A stretch of 60,996 nt of DNA from DATKMK01 sp035541895 (GCA_035541895.1 DATKMK010000019.1:1-60996), one strand, 5' to 3'. Positions 43,934-52,785 are shown, numbered from the stretch's first letter. Translations and numbers: made by a program. Notes: a model not told the origin generated them from the letters alone.

Positions 43934-45169
43934 ATGAAGGCTCTCCGATTCGATTTCTCGATTCCGCGCTACGCCTACGCGAAGCTGCTCGGGCGGTGGA
44001 AGCCCGACGCGTATTGGGACCAACGCTCGGCGCTGCGCTACGCCGATATTCCTGATCCGGTCCTGCAGTCGGATCGCTGGGTGCGCGTGCGAACGCAGCT
44101 CTGCGGCATCTGCGGCAGCGACATGAGCGCGTTGCATCTGCACGGCAGCGTCGATTCGCCGATTACGCCGTTCGTGACGTTTCCGATGGTGATGGGTCAC
44201 GAAATCGTGGGCACGGTGGTCGAAGTCGGCGGCGCGGTGCGAGATGTCGCAGTCGGCCGGCGCGTGGTGATCAATCCGATGCTGTCGTGCGCGCCGCGTG
44301 CCATCGATCCGCCGTGCCCGGCGTGTCAGGCCGGTGAGTTCAGCTTGTGCCGCAACTTCGCCGAAGGCGCGTTGCCGCCGGGGATGTTGATCGGCTCCAA
44401 TCGCGCGGTGAGCGGCGGCTTTGCGCCGTTCTTCGCGGTGCACGAATCGCAATGCATCCCGGTGCCCGACGAGGTGAGTCAGTCTCATGCGGTGCTCGCC
44501 GATCCGATCGCGGTCACGCTGCGCGCGATCTTGCGCCACCCGCCCGGCCCGCGCGACGTCTGCCTCGTGTATGGCTGCGGTATCCTCGGCCTTGGTGCGA
44601 TTGCCTGTCTGCGCGCGCTCCATCGCAATGTTCAGATCATTGCGGTCGCCAAGTACGACTTCCAAAAGCAGCTCGCGCAGAAGCTCGGTGCCAACGAAAC
44701 GGTGAACCCGCGGCCCGAGCGTGATCTCATCGCTGAGGTGGGCAGACTCACCGGCGCGCGCAGCTATCAACCGATGCGCGGCAAGCCGATTCTGATGGGC
44801 GGCGTGCAGCGGGTTTACGACTGCATCGGCAGCGCCGCGACGATCGAGACCAGTCTGCGCCTATGTGACGGCGGTGGCACGGTGGTCATGATCGGCGTCG
44901 ACGTCCCGAAACGCGTCGAGTGGACGCCGATCTTCTTTCGCGAAGTCACGCTCGCCGGCTCGATGGCGGTCGGCACGGAAACTTTCGAAGGCCAGCGCCT
45001 CCACACCGATGCGCTCTATTTGAAGCTGGTCCGCGACGGCCGTCTGCCCACCCTCGAACCGCTGCTCACGCATCGGTTCCCGTTGCAGCGCTATGCCGAC
45101 GCATTCGCCACCTGCAGCGGTCGCGGTGGCAGCGGTGCGGTGAAGGTCGCGTTCGAGTTTGTCGATTAA
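43934..45169 (+). CDS. Zinc-dependent alcohol dehydrogenase (MDR family)
   Basis: A 411-residue medium-chain dehydrogenase. Catalytic zinc ligands are Cys and Glu in QLCGICGSDMSAL and MVMGHEIVGTVVEVG. The structural-zinc lobe has cysteines in PPCPACQAGEFSLCRNF. The nucleotide motif is VYGCGILGLGAIACL, with a Gly-x-Gly pattern for NAD(P). The N-terminal segment MKALRFDFSIPRYAYAKLLGRW is longer than usual. Probable substrates are polyols or secondary alcohols. The closest pattern is threonine/sorbitol dehydrogenases, but the length is about 50 residues greater. Confidence 0.88.
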   Translation: MKALRFDFSIPRYAYAKLLGRWKPDAYWDQRSALRYADIPDPVLQSDRWVRVRTQLCGICGSDMSALHLHGSVDSPITPFVTFPMVMGHEIVGTVVEVGGAVRDVAVGRRVVINPMLSCAPRAIDPPCPACQAGEFSLCRNFAEGALPPGMLIGSNRAVSGGFAPFFAVHESQCIPVPDEVSQSHAVLADPIAVTLRAILRHPPGPRDVCLVYGCGILGLGAIACLRALHRNVQIIAVAKYDFQKQLAQKLGANETVNPRPERDLIAEVGRLTGARSYQPMRGKPILMGGVQRVYDCIGSAATIETSLRLCDGGGTVVMIGVDVPKRVEWTPIFFREVTLAGSMAVGTETFEGQRLHTDALYLKLVRDGRLPTLEPLLTHRFPLQRYADAFATCSGRGGSGAVKVAFEFVD

Positions 45170-45183
45170 TCGTTGACGCAGTC

Positions 45184-48100
45184 TTATTGCGAGGCGCCCA
45201 ATCGCGTCACGACGCACGTGACGTCGGCGGCGGTCACGGCACCGTCGTGATTGCAGTCGGCGTCGCACGCGGCGCGCGCCAGCGGATCGAACATCGCCGT
45301 GCACGTCGCGTCGGCGTCGCCGGCGTCGAGCGTCTGATTGCAATTCGCGTCGCCGGCAATGGGAGTCGGCGTGGGTGTTTGCGTCGGCGTTGCGGTTTGC
45401 GTCGGGGTCGCCGTCGGTGGGGGCGTGGGCGTCGCCGTCGGACGCGGTGTGGGTGTTTCCAACGGATCCTTGGGGTTGGTGGGATCAGTCCCGTTGTCGA
45501 TTTCGTCTTGATCGAAGACGCCGTCGCCGTCGCGATCGAGTCCGAGCCGCACGCCTTCACCGGGCGGAACGCAGGTGTACGTCACTTGCTGGCCGTCGAC
45601 GTTCGCCAGCGCGCGGAGCTGCGCGTCCGTCAGCGGCGCTTCAGCGGCACGATCGCTTTGAAACGTGCCGGTGGAGGCACTGAACAAGAATCCGCGAGAC
45701 TCGCCGGCGACCACCGCCTTCGCGACCAGATCGCATTCCTCTGCGCTGGTTTGGCCGACCAGGGCGAAGTCGGCCTGCGCACGGGCGATCAGCAGATCGA
45801 TGCGCGGACCGGCGATTGCGGCGTTGCCGTTGGTCAAAGTGATTTGCTGGCCGACGATCGGGGCGAAGGTGGTGTCGAACGCGAATACGAACTGCTCGAA
45901 GTCCCGGCGCTGATCGTCGCTAAGAGTGAAGAAGTGCGCGCGCAGGAAGTCGAAGATCGTCGCCATGCTGCCGTCGTGCATGAAGCCGAAGCCGCGGATC
46001 TGATCGCCTTGGAACTGCGCGTGCTCAGGCAGAATGTCGACCGCCTTGACGTTGGGTGTGCCGAACATGCCGACCTTCTGATAGAGGTTTTTGAGCTGCG
46101 GAACTTTGAACTGCTGGGTTTCGTCCTCGAAAGTGGTTTGGCCGAGGGTGCCGAATTCACCGAGCGACGGCTTCAATGTGTGACAGCCGGCGCAGTGAGC
46201 GGCGCCGTCGACGATGAACGTTCGATCGAGGAACATCGTCCGGCCGTTGGCTTGCGCAGCGGTGAGCGAGTTGTCGAGGTTGCGGACCGGGTTGGGCGGC
46301 GGTTGGACTTGCAGAATGAAATCGGCGAACGCCTGCATGTCGGTGTCGGAGATCGGGCCTTCGTCACGGCCGAGCAACGAACCGAAGGCAACGTTGAACG
46401 CCTTGAACGCCAGCGTGGTATCGAAGGCCGCCGGGTCGCCGATGAAGGTGGCGCCGGTGCGATCGCCGCGCCAATGCATCGGACCTTGATGCGCGAGGCC
46501 GCGCAATGTCTGCGTGGTCATCGGCCCCTTCATTGGATGAAACGGAACGATCGCGCCGGTGGGTCCGAGCGGGTTGAAGTCGGGCTTCACCACGTCGTCG
46601 GGATTCCCCAGATCCCAACCGAGGCTGTCGAAGTCGGCGAATACGTGGCAGCTCGCGCACGATGCTTCGCCGTTACTCGAGGTGAAGCGGGCGTCGTAGA
46701 GGAAGCGCCGTCCGGTAACGACAGTGGGTGGCTCGGGATTGTACAGCGCGTGCTGAGCGATCTCCTGGCGCGTCCCGGTGTCGATCACCTTCACCGCGTT
46801 GTCGAAGCGGGTCAACACGTAGAGACGGTGATTGGCTTCGTCGAGCGCCAGCCCCGATGGACCGCCGCCGCTGACTTCGATGTGATGTGACGGGTCGGGG
46901 ACGAAGGTGTCGTCCTCCAGCTCCGCAGCGCGGAACACGCCGACCTTGCTCGAACCAAATGCGGCCACATAGACCGTGCCGTCGCTCGCGATGGCCATGC
47001 CGAGCGGTGTGGCCAGGCTGGCGTCTTTGACCGCCGCCGGCATCGGCACGGTTCGATAGCCTTGCGGAAGCGCGTCGATGTGCTTGTTGAGATGCCGCGG
47101 CAACACGTTCGTACCGTCGACGATCGTGATGCGCGCCTCGTGGAGGTGTCCGCGCACCGTGGTGGCCGAATTGCCGGGACCTTCGAAGCGCACCTCGTTG
47201 TGCGCATCCGAGTTGCTCACGTAGAGTTTTCCGTTGGCCGGGTTCACCGCCATGTTGAACAGCACGGTGCCGACGTGCGCGAACGCCGCCGATTCCTGCG
47301 GCGGGTTGGCGAGCGCGTCGATCGCGAACACGTCGCGGTCGGGCAGATTGAATCGGACCGCATTCGTCCAGTTGCGGCCGAGCCGATCCTCCCACAGACC
47401 GCTCGCGGCGTTGCGCTTCACGATCAATCCGACTTCGGGACCGGTGGTGCCTTCGACGTTCGCGTTGGGTGCCGGCAGCCCGCCCGGAACTTGAGCGCTC
47501 GCGAGCCCACCCGGTACTTGCACGCCGTCGACGTTGCACGGCGCGGCGCTCGCGCCGCCGTCGCAGACGGCGCCTTCGGTGACGGTTGTGGTCTGGTTGC
47601 CGGATTCGAAGACGGCGGCGTAGACAGTGTGCCCGTCGGGAGCGGCTGCGAGCGCGCGCGGCGTGTCGCCGAAAAGTTGGACAATCGTCTCCGGGCTCCC
47701 GCCGAGTGCGCCGCCGAGGTTGGCGACGTTGAACACGTACACCAAGGCGCGCGGCGTTCCCGGCGTGGTCAAGTTGAGTGGAAGGGAGTCGGGAAGATTC
47801 TGACCGAGGCGCGCCGTGGTGATGAACGCACGGGTGAAAGCGCCGCTGCCGTCGGTCGGTCCGGCGAAGACAATGTCGCGCGGTTCATCGCCGACCAGCA
47901 ACGTGCGCACCACACGTGGCGGCGTGGCGCCGAGGTCGACGATGCTGATGCTGTCGGACACGTGATTGACGACCCAGACCTCGGTGTTGGTTCTTGCCGC
48001 CACCGCCACCGGTTCGAGACCGACTTGAACCGAACTGACATGCAGGATGTCGCCGCCGGCGACGGCGAAGATCTCCAGCCGCGCATCGGGAGTGTCGAGC

Positions 48101-48273
48101 GCCAGCAGCGTGCGGCCATCAGGCGTGAGCGCCACCGGTCTGACTTGGCCCACCTCGAAGGTGACGAACGCCGCACTCCGATGTGCGAAGACGCCGAGCG
48201 CGAGCGCAACGGCGACCGCGGTCCCCGTCCACGAGTGGACATTGGATCGGGCGGGGCGGCTCTGAATTGGCAT
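45184..48273 (-). CDS. Secreted multidomain protein: YncE-type propeller, dihaem cytochrome, EF-hand and dockerin-like module
   Basis: A 1029-residue exported protein. A signal peptide is followed by a YncE-type beta-propeller (about residues 40-500; VGLEPVAVAARTNTEVWVVN, PDGRTLLALDTPDARLEI). A c-type cytochrome part has haem sites CASCH (about 539) and CAGCH (about 692) plus the MauG/cytochrome-peroxidase-like phrase HPMKGPMTTQTLRGL. An EF-hand/TSP3 loop DRDGDGVFDQDEIDNGTDPTNP lies near 914, then a TPTPRPTATPTP-type linker. The C-terminal dockerin-like module has GDANCNQTLDAGDA and DADCNHDGAVTAADV. Extracellular or surface electron transfer is an inference. No partner gene is adjacent; it converges on the alcohol dehydrogenase. 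Confidence 0.88.
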   Translation of the reverse strand: MPIQSRPARSNVHSWTGTAVAVALALGVFAHRSAAFVTFEVGQVRPVALTPDGRTLLALDTPDARLEIFAVAGGDILHVSSVQVGLEPVAVAARTNTEVWVVNHVSDSISIVDLGATPPRVVRTLLVGDEPRDIVFAGPTDGSGAFTRAFITTARLGQNLPDSLPLNLTTPGTPRALVYVFNVANLGGALGGSPETIVQLFGDTPRALAAAPDGHTVYAAVFESGNQTTTVTEGAVCDGGASAAPCNVDGVQVPGGLASAQVPGGLPAPNANVEGTTGPEVGLIVKRNAASGLWEDRLGRNWTNAVRFNLPDRDVFAIDALANPPQESAAFAHVGTVLFNMAVNPANGKLYVSNSDAHNEVRFEGPGNSATTVRGHLHEARITIVDGTNVLPRHLNKHIDALPQGYRTVPMPAAVKDASLATPLGMAIASDGTVYVAAFGSSKVGVFRAAELEDDTFVPDPSHHIEVSGGGPSGLALDEANHRLYVLTRFDNAVKVIDTGTRQEIAQHALYNPEPPTVVTGRRFLYDARFTSSNGEASCASCHVFADFDSLGWDLGNPDDVVKPDFNPLGPTGAIVPFHPMKGPMTTQTLRGLAHQGPMHWRGDRTGATFIGDPAAFDTTLAFKAFNVAFGSLLGRDEGPISDTDMQAFADFILQVQPPPNPVRNLDNSLTAAQANGRTMFLDRTFIVDGAAHCAGCHTLKPSLGEFGTLGQTTFEDETQQFKVPQLKNLYQKVGMFGTPNVKAVDILPEHAQFQGDQIRGFGFMHDGSMATIFDFLRAHFFTLSDDQRRDFEQFVFAFDTTFAPIVGQQITLTNGNAAIAGPRIDLLIARAQADFALVGQTSAEECDLVAKAVVAGESRGFLFSASTGTFQSDRAAEAPLTDAQLRALANVDGQQVTYTCVPPGEGVRLGLDRDGDGVFDQDEIDNGTDPTNPKDPLETPTPRPTATPTPPPTATPTQTATPTQTPTPTPIAGDANCNQTLDAGDADATCTAMFDPLARAACDADCNHDGAVTAADVTCVVTRLGASQ

Positions 48274-48357
48274 CGGGTCCGAATAGCCTGCGTCGAACTC
48301 TTACAGGTCGCCTGCGACCAAAGCAATTTCATGCAGCGCGGGCCTCGCGGACAAATC

Positions 48358-48385
48358 TCCTCTCCCGCCTCACCGCGGGAGAGGA
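48358..48385. terminator. GC-rich hairpin, dispersed-repeat-like
   Basis: An 11-base-pair stem, TCCTCTCCCGC (48358-48368) with GCGGGAGAGGA (48375-48385), and a 6-base loop. It lies in the gap between the divergent cytochrome and flavoprotein genes, so it cannot terminate either one directly. The CCTCTCCC/GGGAGAGG pattern is found as an intergenic repeat in many bacteria. Confidence 0.5.
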
Positions 48386-48413
48386 TTGAGGCGAGGGTCG
48401 ATCAGTGCACAGG

Positions 48414-48442
48414 CTGACGGCGACCATCGATCGCGCTAGACT
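48414..48442 (+). promoter_or_regulatory. Candidate promoter for the FAD oxidoreductase gene
   Basis: CTGACG at 48414-48419, a 17-base spacer and TAGACT at 48437-48442, eight bases before the ATG at 48450, which implies a nearly leaderless message. The style matches the promoter at 22502-22530. Confidence 0.4.
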
Positions 48443-48449
48443 CCGCGCG

Positions 48450-49583
48450 ATGTCGCATCAGACTGACTTCGAGGTCATCATCATCGGCAGCGGCATTGCC
48501 GGCGCATCGCTCGCGTACTTTCTGAGCCAGCGTGGCGTGAGCAACGTCTTGCTGCTCGAACGCGAGACGCAACCGGCCTACCACTCCACCGGGCGCAGCG
48601 CGGCCTCGGTGGTCGAATGGGATGCGGTGCCCGCGCTGCAAGAGCTGAAGGCGCTGGGCGCCGCGTTCTTGCGCCATCCGCCCGCCGGCTTCTGCGAACA
48701 TCCGGTGCTGATCCCGTCGGGAATCTTGGTGACATTTCAGGAGCCGCTATGGAGCGGGGCGCGCGCGATGGTGCCGCTGCTTCGACAACGCGGGACGGTG
48801 GCGGAGGTGCTGTCGCAGGGCGAGGTGTTTGAACGCATGCCGGTGTTGTCGCCGGTGTACTTCGACGGCGGCGTGTGGATGCCGGAGGACGGTCGCGTCG
48901 ACGTGCACGAATTGCTGTGGAGCTACCTGCGACACGCCGGCCGCAGCGGCGTGCAGCATCGCTGGGGCGTCGCGGTGACCGGTATTCGCGTCGAGCGCGG
49001 ACGGTGCCACGCGGTCATCACGAGCGACGGCGAGTTCAGCGCGCGCTGGATCGTCAACGCCGGCGGTGCGTGGGCCGCGCAGATCGGTGCGCTTGCCGGC
49101 GCCACGCCAGTTCCGTTGACACCGCATCGCCGCACCATCGTCACCTGCGCCGCGCCCGACGACCTCGACGTGCGCGAGTGGCCGCTCGTCACCAACGAGT
49201 CGCTGCACCTGTACTTCGCGCCCGAGTCCGGCGGCCTGCTGGTGTGTCCAATGGACGAAGCCCCGATGCAACCATGCGACGCGCAACCCGACGAGCTGAT
49301 CGTCGCCGAGGCGGTCGAGAAACTGCGCAAGCTGGCGCCGCGGCTGGCGCCGAAGACGTTGCGGCGGACGTGGGCGGGTCTGCGGACGTTCACGCCCGAT
49401 CGCGCGCTGGTGGTCGGCGAAGATCCGCGGATGAGAGGCTTCTTCTGGCTGGCGGGTCAAGGCGGATGCGGCATCGAGACCAGCGGAGCCGTCGGCCAGA
49501 TCGCCGCCGATCTCCTCGTCGATGGACATACCGACCGCTTCGACGCGACGGTGCTGTCGCCCGCTCGCTTCACCACCGCCTGA
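48450..49583 (+). CDS. FAD-dependent oxidoreductase, D-amino-acid/glycine oxidase (DAO) family
   Basis: A 377-residue flavoprotein. The N-terminal dinucleotide fold is VIIIGSGIAGASLAYFLSQRG, followed by LLERETQPAYHSTGRSAAS. Mid-protein WIVNAGGAWAAQIGALAG is the DAO signature. The C-terminus has the FAD-end motif GGCGIETSGAVGQIAADLL. It would oxidise an amine or hydroxyacid with a quinone or oxygen as acceptor. ATG 48450 was chosen because the longer frame (from 48405) would begin in the promoter. Confidence 0.88.
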   Translation: MSHQTDFEVIIIGSGIAGASLAYFLSQRGVSNVLLLERETQPAYHSTGRSAASVVEWDAVPALQELKALGAAFLRHPPAGFCEHPVLIPSGILVTFQEPLWSGARAMVPLLRQRGTVAEVLSQGEVFERMPVLSPVYFDGGVWMPEDGRVDVHELLWSYLRHAGRSGVQHRWGVAVTGIRVERGRCHAVITSDGEFSARWIVNAGGAWAAQIGALAGATPVPLTPHRRTIVTCAAPDDLDVREWPLVTNESLHLYFAPESGGLLVCPMDEAPMQPCDAQPDELIVAEAVEKLRKLAPRLAPKTLRRTWAGLRTFTPDRALVVGEDPRMRGFFWLAGQGGCGIETSGAVGQIAADLLVDGHTDRFDATVLSPARFTTA

Positions 49584-49691
49584 CCGGTGCTGTCGGCGCG
49601 CACGATGGCGATCGTTTGCGTTACCATCTTGCAGCGGCGGCGCGATCGTGATTGTAAGTGCGGTCGATTTTGTCAGGAGGCGTTAATCGCA

Positions 49692-49847
49692 ATGGCGAAG
49701 AAAGCAACGGCCAAGAAAGCCGCCGCAAAGAAGAGCAAGACGGTTTCGGTGAAGAGCGCACCGCGCAAGGCCGCCGCGCGCGCGGCGGCAACCAAGTACG
49801 ATCAACCCGGCGCGCCGTGGTGGAAGAAAGTGTTGCCGGCCGGTTGA
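49692..49847 (+). CDS. Small histone-H1-like basic protein
   Basis: A 51-residue protein. The first 35 residues are Ala/Lys-rich with AKKA-type units (MAKKATAKKAAAKKSKT), as in bacterial H1-like nucleoid proteins. The last 16 residues (YDQPGAPWWKKVLPAG) are different in style, with two tryptophans and prolines. AGGAGG sits 9 bases before the ATG. I cannot name a function; DNA or RNA binding is the usual guess for such tails. It converges on the coiled-coil gene at 49854. Confidence 0.7.
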   Translation: MAKKATAKKAAAKKSKTVSVKSAPRKAAARAAATKYDQPGAPWWKKVLPAG

Positions 49848-49853
49848 AGCCGG

Positions 49854-50099
49854 CTACTCCTTCTTCTTGAGCGCTGCGCGGTTGGTCTCGATGAAGGCGC
49901 GGAGCTCGTCGGCGGCGGCGAGCAGTTTGTCCCACTGCTCCTGATAGAGCGTCACCGGGAAGCGGCCGAGGCCGTACACCGACACCGCGCCTTTTTCCGA
50001 GACGCGGAAACTCAGCGCGCCGGCGCGGCGTGTCGATTTGAGCGCCTCGTTTTCGGCCCGCAGCCGCTCGAGTTCCTTCTGCAGATCGTCCTCGGCCAC
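49854..50099 (-). CDS. Conserved small coiled-coil protein
   Basis: An 81-residue protein starting at GTG 50099, with GGAGGACC before it. An N-terminal helix (DLQKELERLRAENEALK) has coiled-coil spacing. A compact strand-turn domain follows: LSFRVSEKGAVSVYGLGRFPVTLYQEQW, then a helix ending FIETNRAALKKKE. I recall similar short proteins in cyanobacteria and other bacteria, without known function. The longer open frame to 50318 runs antisense-style through the next gene and is rejected. It lies 11 bases after the SnoaL-like gene and is probably co-transcribed. Confidence 0.7.
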   Translation of the reverse strand: MAEDDLQKELERLRAENEALKSTRRAGALSFRVSEKGAVSVYGLGRFPVTLYQEQWDKLLAAADELRAFIETNRAALKKKE

Positions 50100-50110
50100 G
50101 GCGGTCCTCC

Positions 50111-50674
50111 TTACGGCTGCAGCACGGAGCGATCGTAGTAGAAACGCTCGCGCGCGATCTTGCCGTTCACAATTTCGTGGATCGCGATCTCGTCGAACGG
50201 CGCCTGTTTGCCCGTGCTGGCGAAGGTCACCCGCCCGGCCCACTCGATGATGATGGTGTTGCCGTCGACGTAGACGTTGCGCGCCTCCCACGTCGAGTCG
50301 CTCACCATCCCGTGCCACATCGCCAACTTCTGCTTGATGCCGGCGAGTCCCATCACGGGTGGCATTCCCATCTCGGTCGACACGACGTCGTCAGCGTAGA
50401 GCGCGAGCGAGGCTTCGTCGTTTTGTGCGATCGTCAGATCGACAATCCGCTGCGCCAACGCCCGCACCGGATTGGGTGCCGGCGCCGCCGCGCGCGTGCT
50501 GCGCTGCCGGACTGCACGGGCCGCGGGTTTGCGTTGCGCCGGCTTGGGAGCCGGAGCCGACTTCGCCCGCGTCGCTTTCGTGGCCTTGGCTTTCTGTGCG
50601 GCTTTCTTCGCCTGCTTCTTGGCCTTCTTTTCCGCCTTCTTTTGCTTCTTGTTCTTCTTGCCCTTCTTCGCCAT
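50111..50674 (-). CDS. SnoaL/NTF2-like domain protein with histone-H1-like N-terminal tail
   Basis: A 187-residue protein. Residues 1-60 are a Lys/Ala-rich tail (KKQKKAEKKAKKQAKKAAQ and further AKATKAT, KPAQRKPAAR). Residues about 70-187 form a SnoaL-like domain: RALAQRIVDLTIAQND, LYADDVVSTEMGMPPVMGLAGI and a final VNGKIARERFYYDRS. SnoaL-like proteins bind small polar molecules or act as cyclases, hydrolases or adaptors. The basic tail suggests tethering to nucleic acid, an inference. GGAGAGG precedes the ATG, and the next gene (coiled coil) is 11 bases away on the same strand. Confidence 0.72.
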   Translation of the reverse strand: MAKKGKKNKKQKKAEKKAKKQAKKAAQKAKATKATRAKSAPAPKPAQRKPAARAVRQRSTRAAAPAPNPVRALAQRIVDLTIAQNDEASLALYADDVVSTEMGMPPVMGLAGIKQKLAMWHGMVSDSTWEARNVYVDGNTIIIEWAGRVTFASTGKQAPFDEIAIHEIVNGKIARERFYYDRSVLQP

Positions 50675-50819
50675 GCGCTGGCCCTCTCCGATGCGGCGGC
50701 TTATAGCATCACTCGCAACGTCCGGTCACGCGCCGACAACGGGGCTGGCGACCGCTCGGCCGGTGTCGTATGACTGGCTGGCGCGACCATCAACATCAGG
50801 TGAGTGACGGGAGGAACGC

Positions 50820-51821
50820 ATGGCGCGGAAACTAGCGATATCTCTAGACTGGCAAGGGCACTTCGATCGCGAGAAGGCCTTCGAACGAGTCAGGATTGCC
50901 GACGAGGTTGGCGTCGACTCGGTCTGGATCGCCGAGGCGTGGGGACGGGATTGCTTCACCCTGCTGACGCAAATCGCCGAACGCACGAAGCGGATTCGAC
51001 TCGGCACCGGCATCGTCAACGTGTACTCGCGCACCCCGGCGGCGTTGGCGCAGCACTTTGCGACGCTCGACGAACTGTCGGGCGGCCGCATGATCGCGGG
51101 CTTCGGGACCAGCGGCATCAACGTCATCGAGCACTTCCACGGCGTCAAGTTCGAGCCGTCGCTGACTCGCCTGCGTGAGGTGGTCGAGATCTTCAAGATC
51201 ATCATGCGGCACGAGCCGCTGAAGTACAGCGGTAAACTGTTCCGCCTCGAACGCGGCTTCACGTTGCGTTTCGCGCCCGTCCGCCCAGACATTCCGGTGC
51301 ATCTGGCGACGCTCAATCCCAAGGCGTTGCAAATGACCGCGCAAGTCGGTGACGGCTGGCTGCCGGTGATGATTCCGATCGACAAACTCGGCGGCGAGGT
51401 CGCTGCGATGCATGCGCGCATCAAGGAAGCCGGCCGCGATCTCGGCGCGTTCGAGATTCACGCGCCCGGCGGGGTGACGGTGGCGACCGGCGCGGCGCGC
51501 GCCAAAGCGGAGATGACGCTGGCCGGCACGACCGCGTTCTACATCGGGCGCATGGGCGTCTATTACGCGCGCCAGCTCGAACGCTTCGGTTTCGTCGACG
51601 AAGTGGCGAAGGTGAAGGAGGCGTGGTCGGTCGGATCGGCGGCGGCCGCGGCCGCGGTGCCCGAAGCGATGCGGCGCCGGCTCGGGACGGTCGGCGAGGT
51701 CGCCGAATGCCGCGAGCGACTCGCCGCCGAGGCCGCGGCCGGCGCCAACATTCACCGCGTCAACGTCATCGCGGAGAATGCCAGCGAGTACGGAAAGACG
51801 CTCGAACAGTTGCTGGCGTGA
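50820..51821 (+). CDS. LLM-class flavin-dependent oxidoreductase
   Basis: A 333-residue luciferase-like TIM barrel. Features are the strand KLAISLDWQGHFDREKAF, VGVDSVWIAEAWGRD, RLGTGIVNVYSRTPAALAQHFATLDELSGGR, GFGTSGINVIEHFHG and PDIPVHLATLNPKALQ. The ELSGGR / GTSG arrangement resembles F420-dependent methylenetetrahydromethanopterin-reductase-like and alkanal monooxygenase groups. It is a second, divergent LLM enzyme relative to the one at 5.0-5.9 kb. GGAGGAA is placed before ATG 50820. Confidence 0.88.
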   Translation: MARKLAISLDWQGHFDREKAFERVRIADEVGVDSVWIAEAWGRDCFTLLTQIAERTKRIRLGTGIVNVYSRTPAALAQHFATLDELSGGRMIAGFGTSGINVIEHFHGVKFEPSLTRLREVVEIFKIIMRHEPLKYSGKLFRLERGFTLRFAPVRPDIPVHLATLNPKALQMTAQVGDGWLPVMIPIDKLGGEVAAMHARIKEAGRDLGAFEIHAPGGVTVATGAARAKAEMTLAGTTAFYIGRMGVYYARQLERFGFVDEVAKVKEAWSVGSAAAAAAVPEAMRRRLGTVGEVAECRERLAAEAAAGANIHRVNVIAENASEYGKTLEQLLA

Positions 51822-51897
51822 TTGGGTTCGGAGAGGTTCCCGTGTTCCATTCTCTGATGTCCTCGGTGCGCATCCTCGGCCAGCGCGATCCATCACG

Positions 51898-52785
51898 ATG
51901 AGCCAGCTTCGCATCGGCATCGACCTCGGCGGCACCAAGATCGAAGGAGTCGTGCTCGACGAACAGCACCGCCCGATCTTCCGCACGCGCATCCCAACTG
52001 AACAGCACGGCGGCTACGATCACATCATCAATCGCATCGTGATGCTGGTCGACAAACTGCGCGCGCACGTTCCAGCGTGCACCGCGATCGGGATCGGGAC
52101 GCCGGGGGCGTTGTCCAGCGTCGACGGCACGCTGAAGAATTCCAACACCGTCTGTCTCAATGGTCGCGACGTGCACGGCGATCTGGAGCGCCGACTGGGA
52201 CTGCGCGTCGTCATGGAGAACGACGCCAACTGTTTCGCGTTGGCGGAAGCGGTCGCGGGGGCCGCGCACGGCGCCGAGCTGGTGTTCGGCGTGATTCTCG
52301 GCACCGGCGTCGGCGGCGGCCTCGTCATCAACGGCAAGGTGCGGCGTGGGTTGCAGCACATCGCCGGCGAGTGGGGGCACCATTCGATCGATCCCAACGG
52401 TCCGGCCTGTTTCTGCGGCCAGCGCGGCTGCGTGGAAGCGCACATCGCCGGTCCGGCGATGACGCGCCAGTACGGTGCGCTGACGGGCGAACAGTTGCCG
52501 ATGCGCGAGATCGTGACGCGCGCGCGCGCGGGTGAAGCGCAGGCGTCGCAATTGTTCGAGCGTTTTCTCGACCGCTTCGGCCGCGCGTTGGCCAACGTAC
52601 TCGACATCGTCGACCCCGACGTGGTGGTCCTCGGCGGGGGCTTGTCCAACATCGACGAGCTCTACACGCGCGGGCGCGACGCCGTCCGCCGCTATGTCTG
52701 CAACGACGAGCTACGGACGCCGATCGTCCGGCACCAGCTCGGCGACTCGGCGGGCGTCATCGGCGCCGCGCTGCTGGTCGCCTAG
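51898..52785 (+). CDS. ROK-family sugar kinase
   Basis: A 295-residue kinase with the phosphate-loop start IGIDLGGTKIEGVVLD. Substrate-loop residues are in VMENDANCFALAEA, the second phosphate loop is GVILGTGVGGGLVI, and the ROK zinc site reads PACFCGQRGCVEAHIAG with three cysteines. Fructokinase, glucokinase and N-acetylglucosamine kinase are the usual members; the specificity is undecided. ATG 51898 is 76 bases after the previous gene's stop; the longer frame from 51778 overlaps that gene. Confidence 0.9.
   Translation: MSQLRIGIDLGGTKIEGVVLDEQHRPIFRTRIPTEQHGGYDHIINRIVMLVDKLRAHVPACTAIGIGTPGALSSVDGTLKNSNTVCLNGRDVHGDLERRLGLRVVMENDANCFALAEAVAGAAHGAELVFGVILGTGVGGGLVINGKVRRGLQHIAGEWGHHSIDPNGPACFCGQRGCVEAHIAGPAMTRQYGALTGEQLPMREIVTRARAGEAQASQLFERFLDRFGRALANVLDIVDPDVVVLGGGLSNIDELYTRGRDAVRRYVCNDELRTPIVRHQLGDSAGVIGAALLVA

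Noticed and set aside
44920..46890. A 656-codon plus-strand frame opposite the cytochrome gene
   Set aside because: Same antisense effect; the CxxCH and EF-hand motifs are on the minus strand.
49854..50318. Longer 154-codon version of the coiled-coil gene
   Set aside because: The extra N-terminal part is Arg/His-rich and lies antiphase within the SnoaL-like gene; a GTG with GGAGGACC upstream gives the natural start at 50099.
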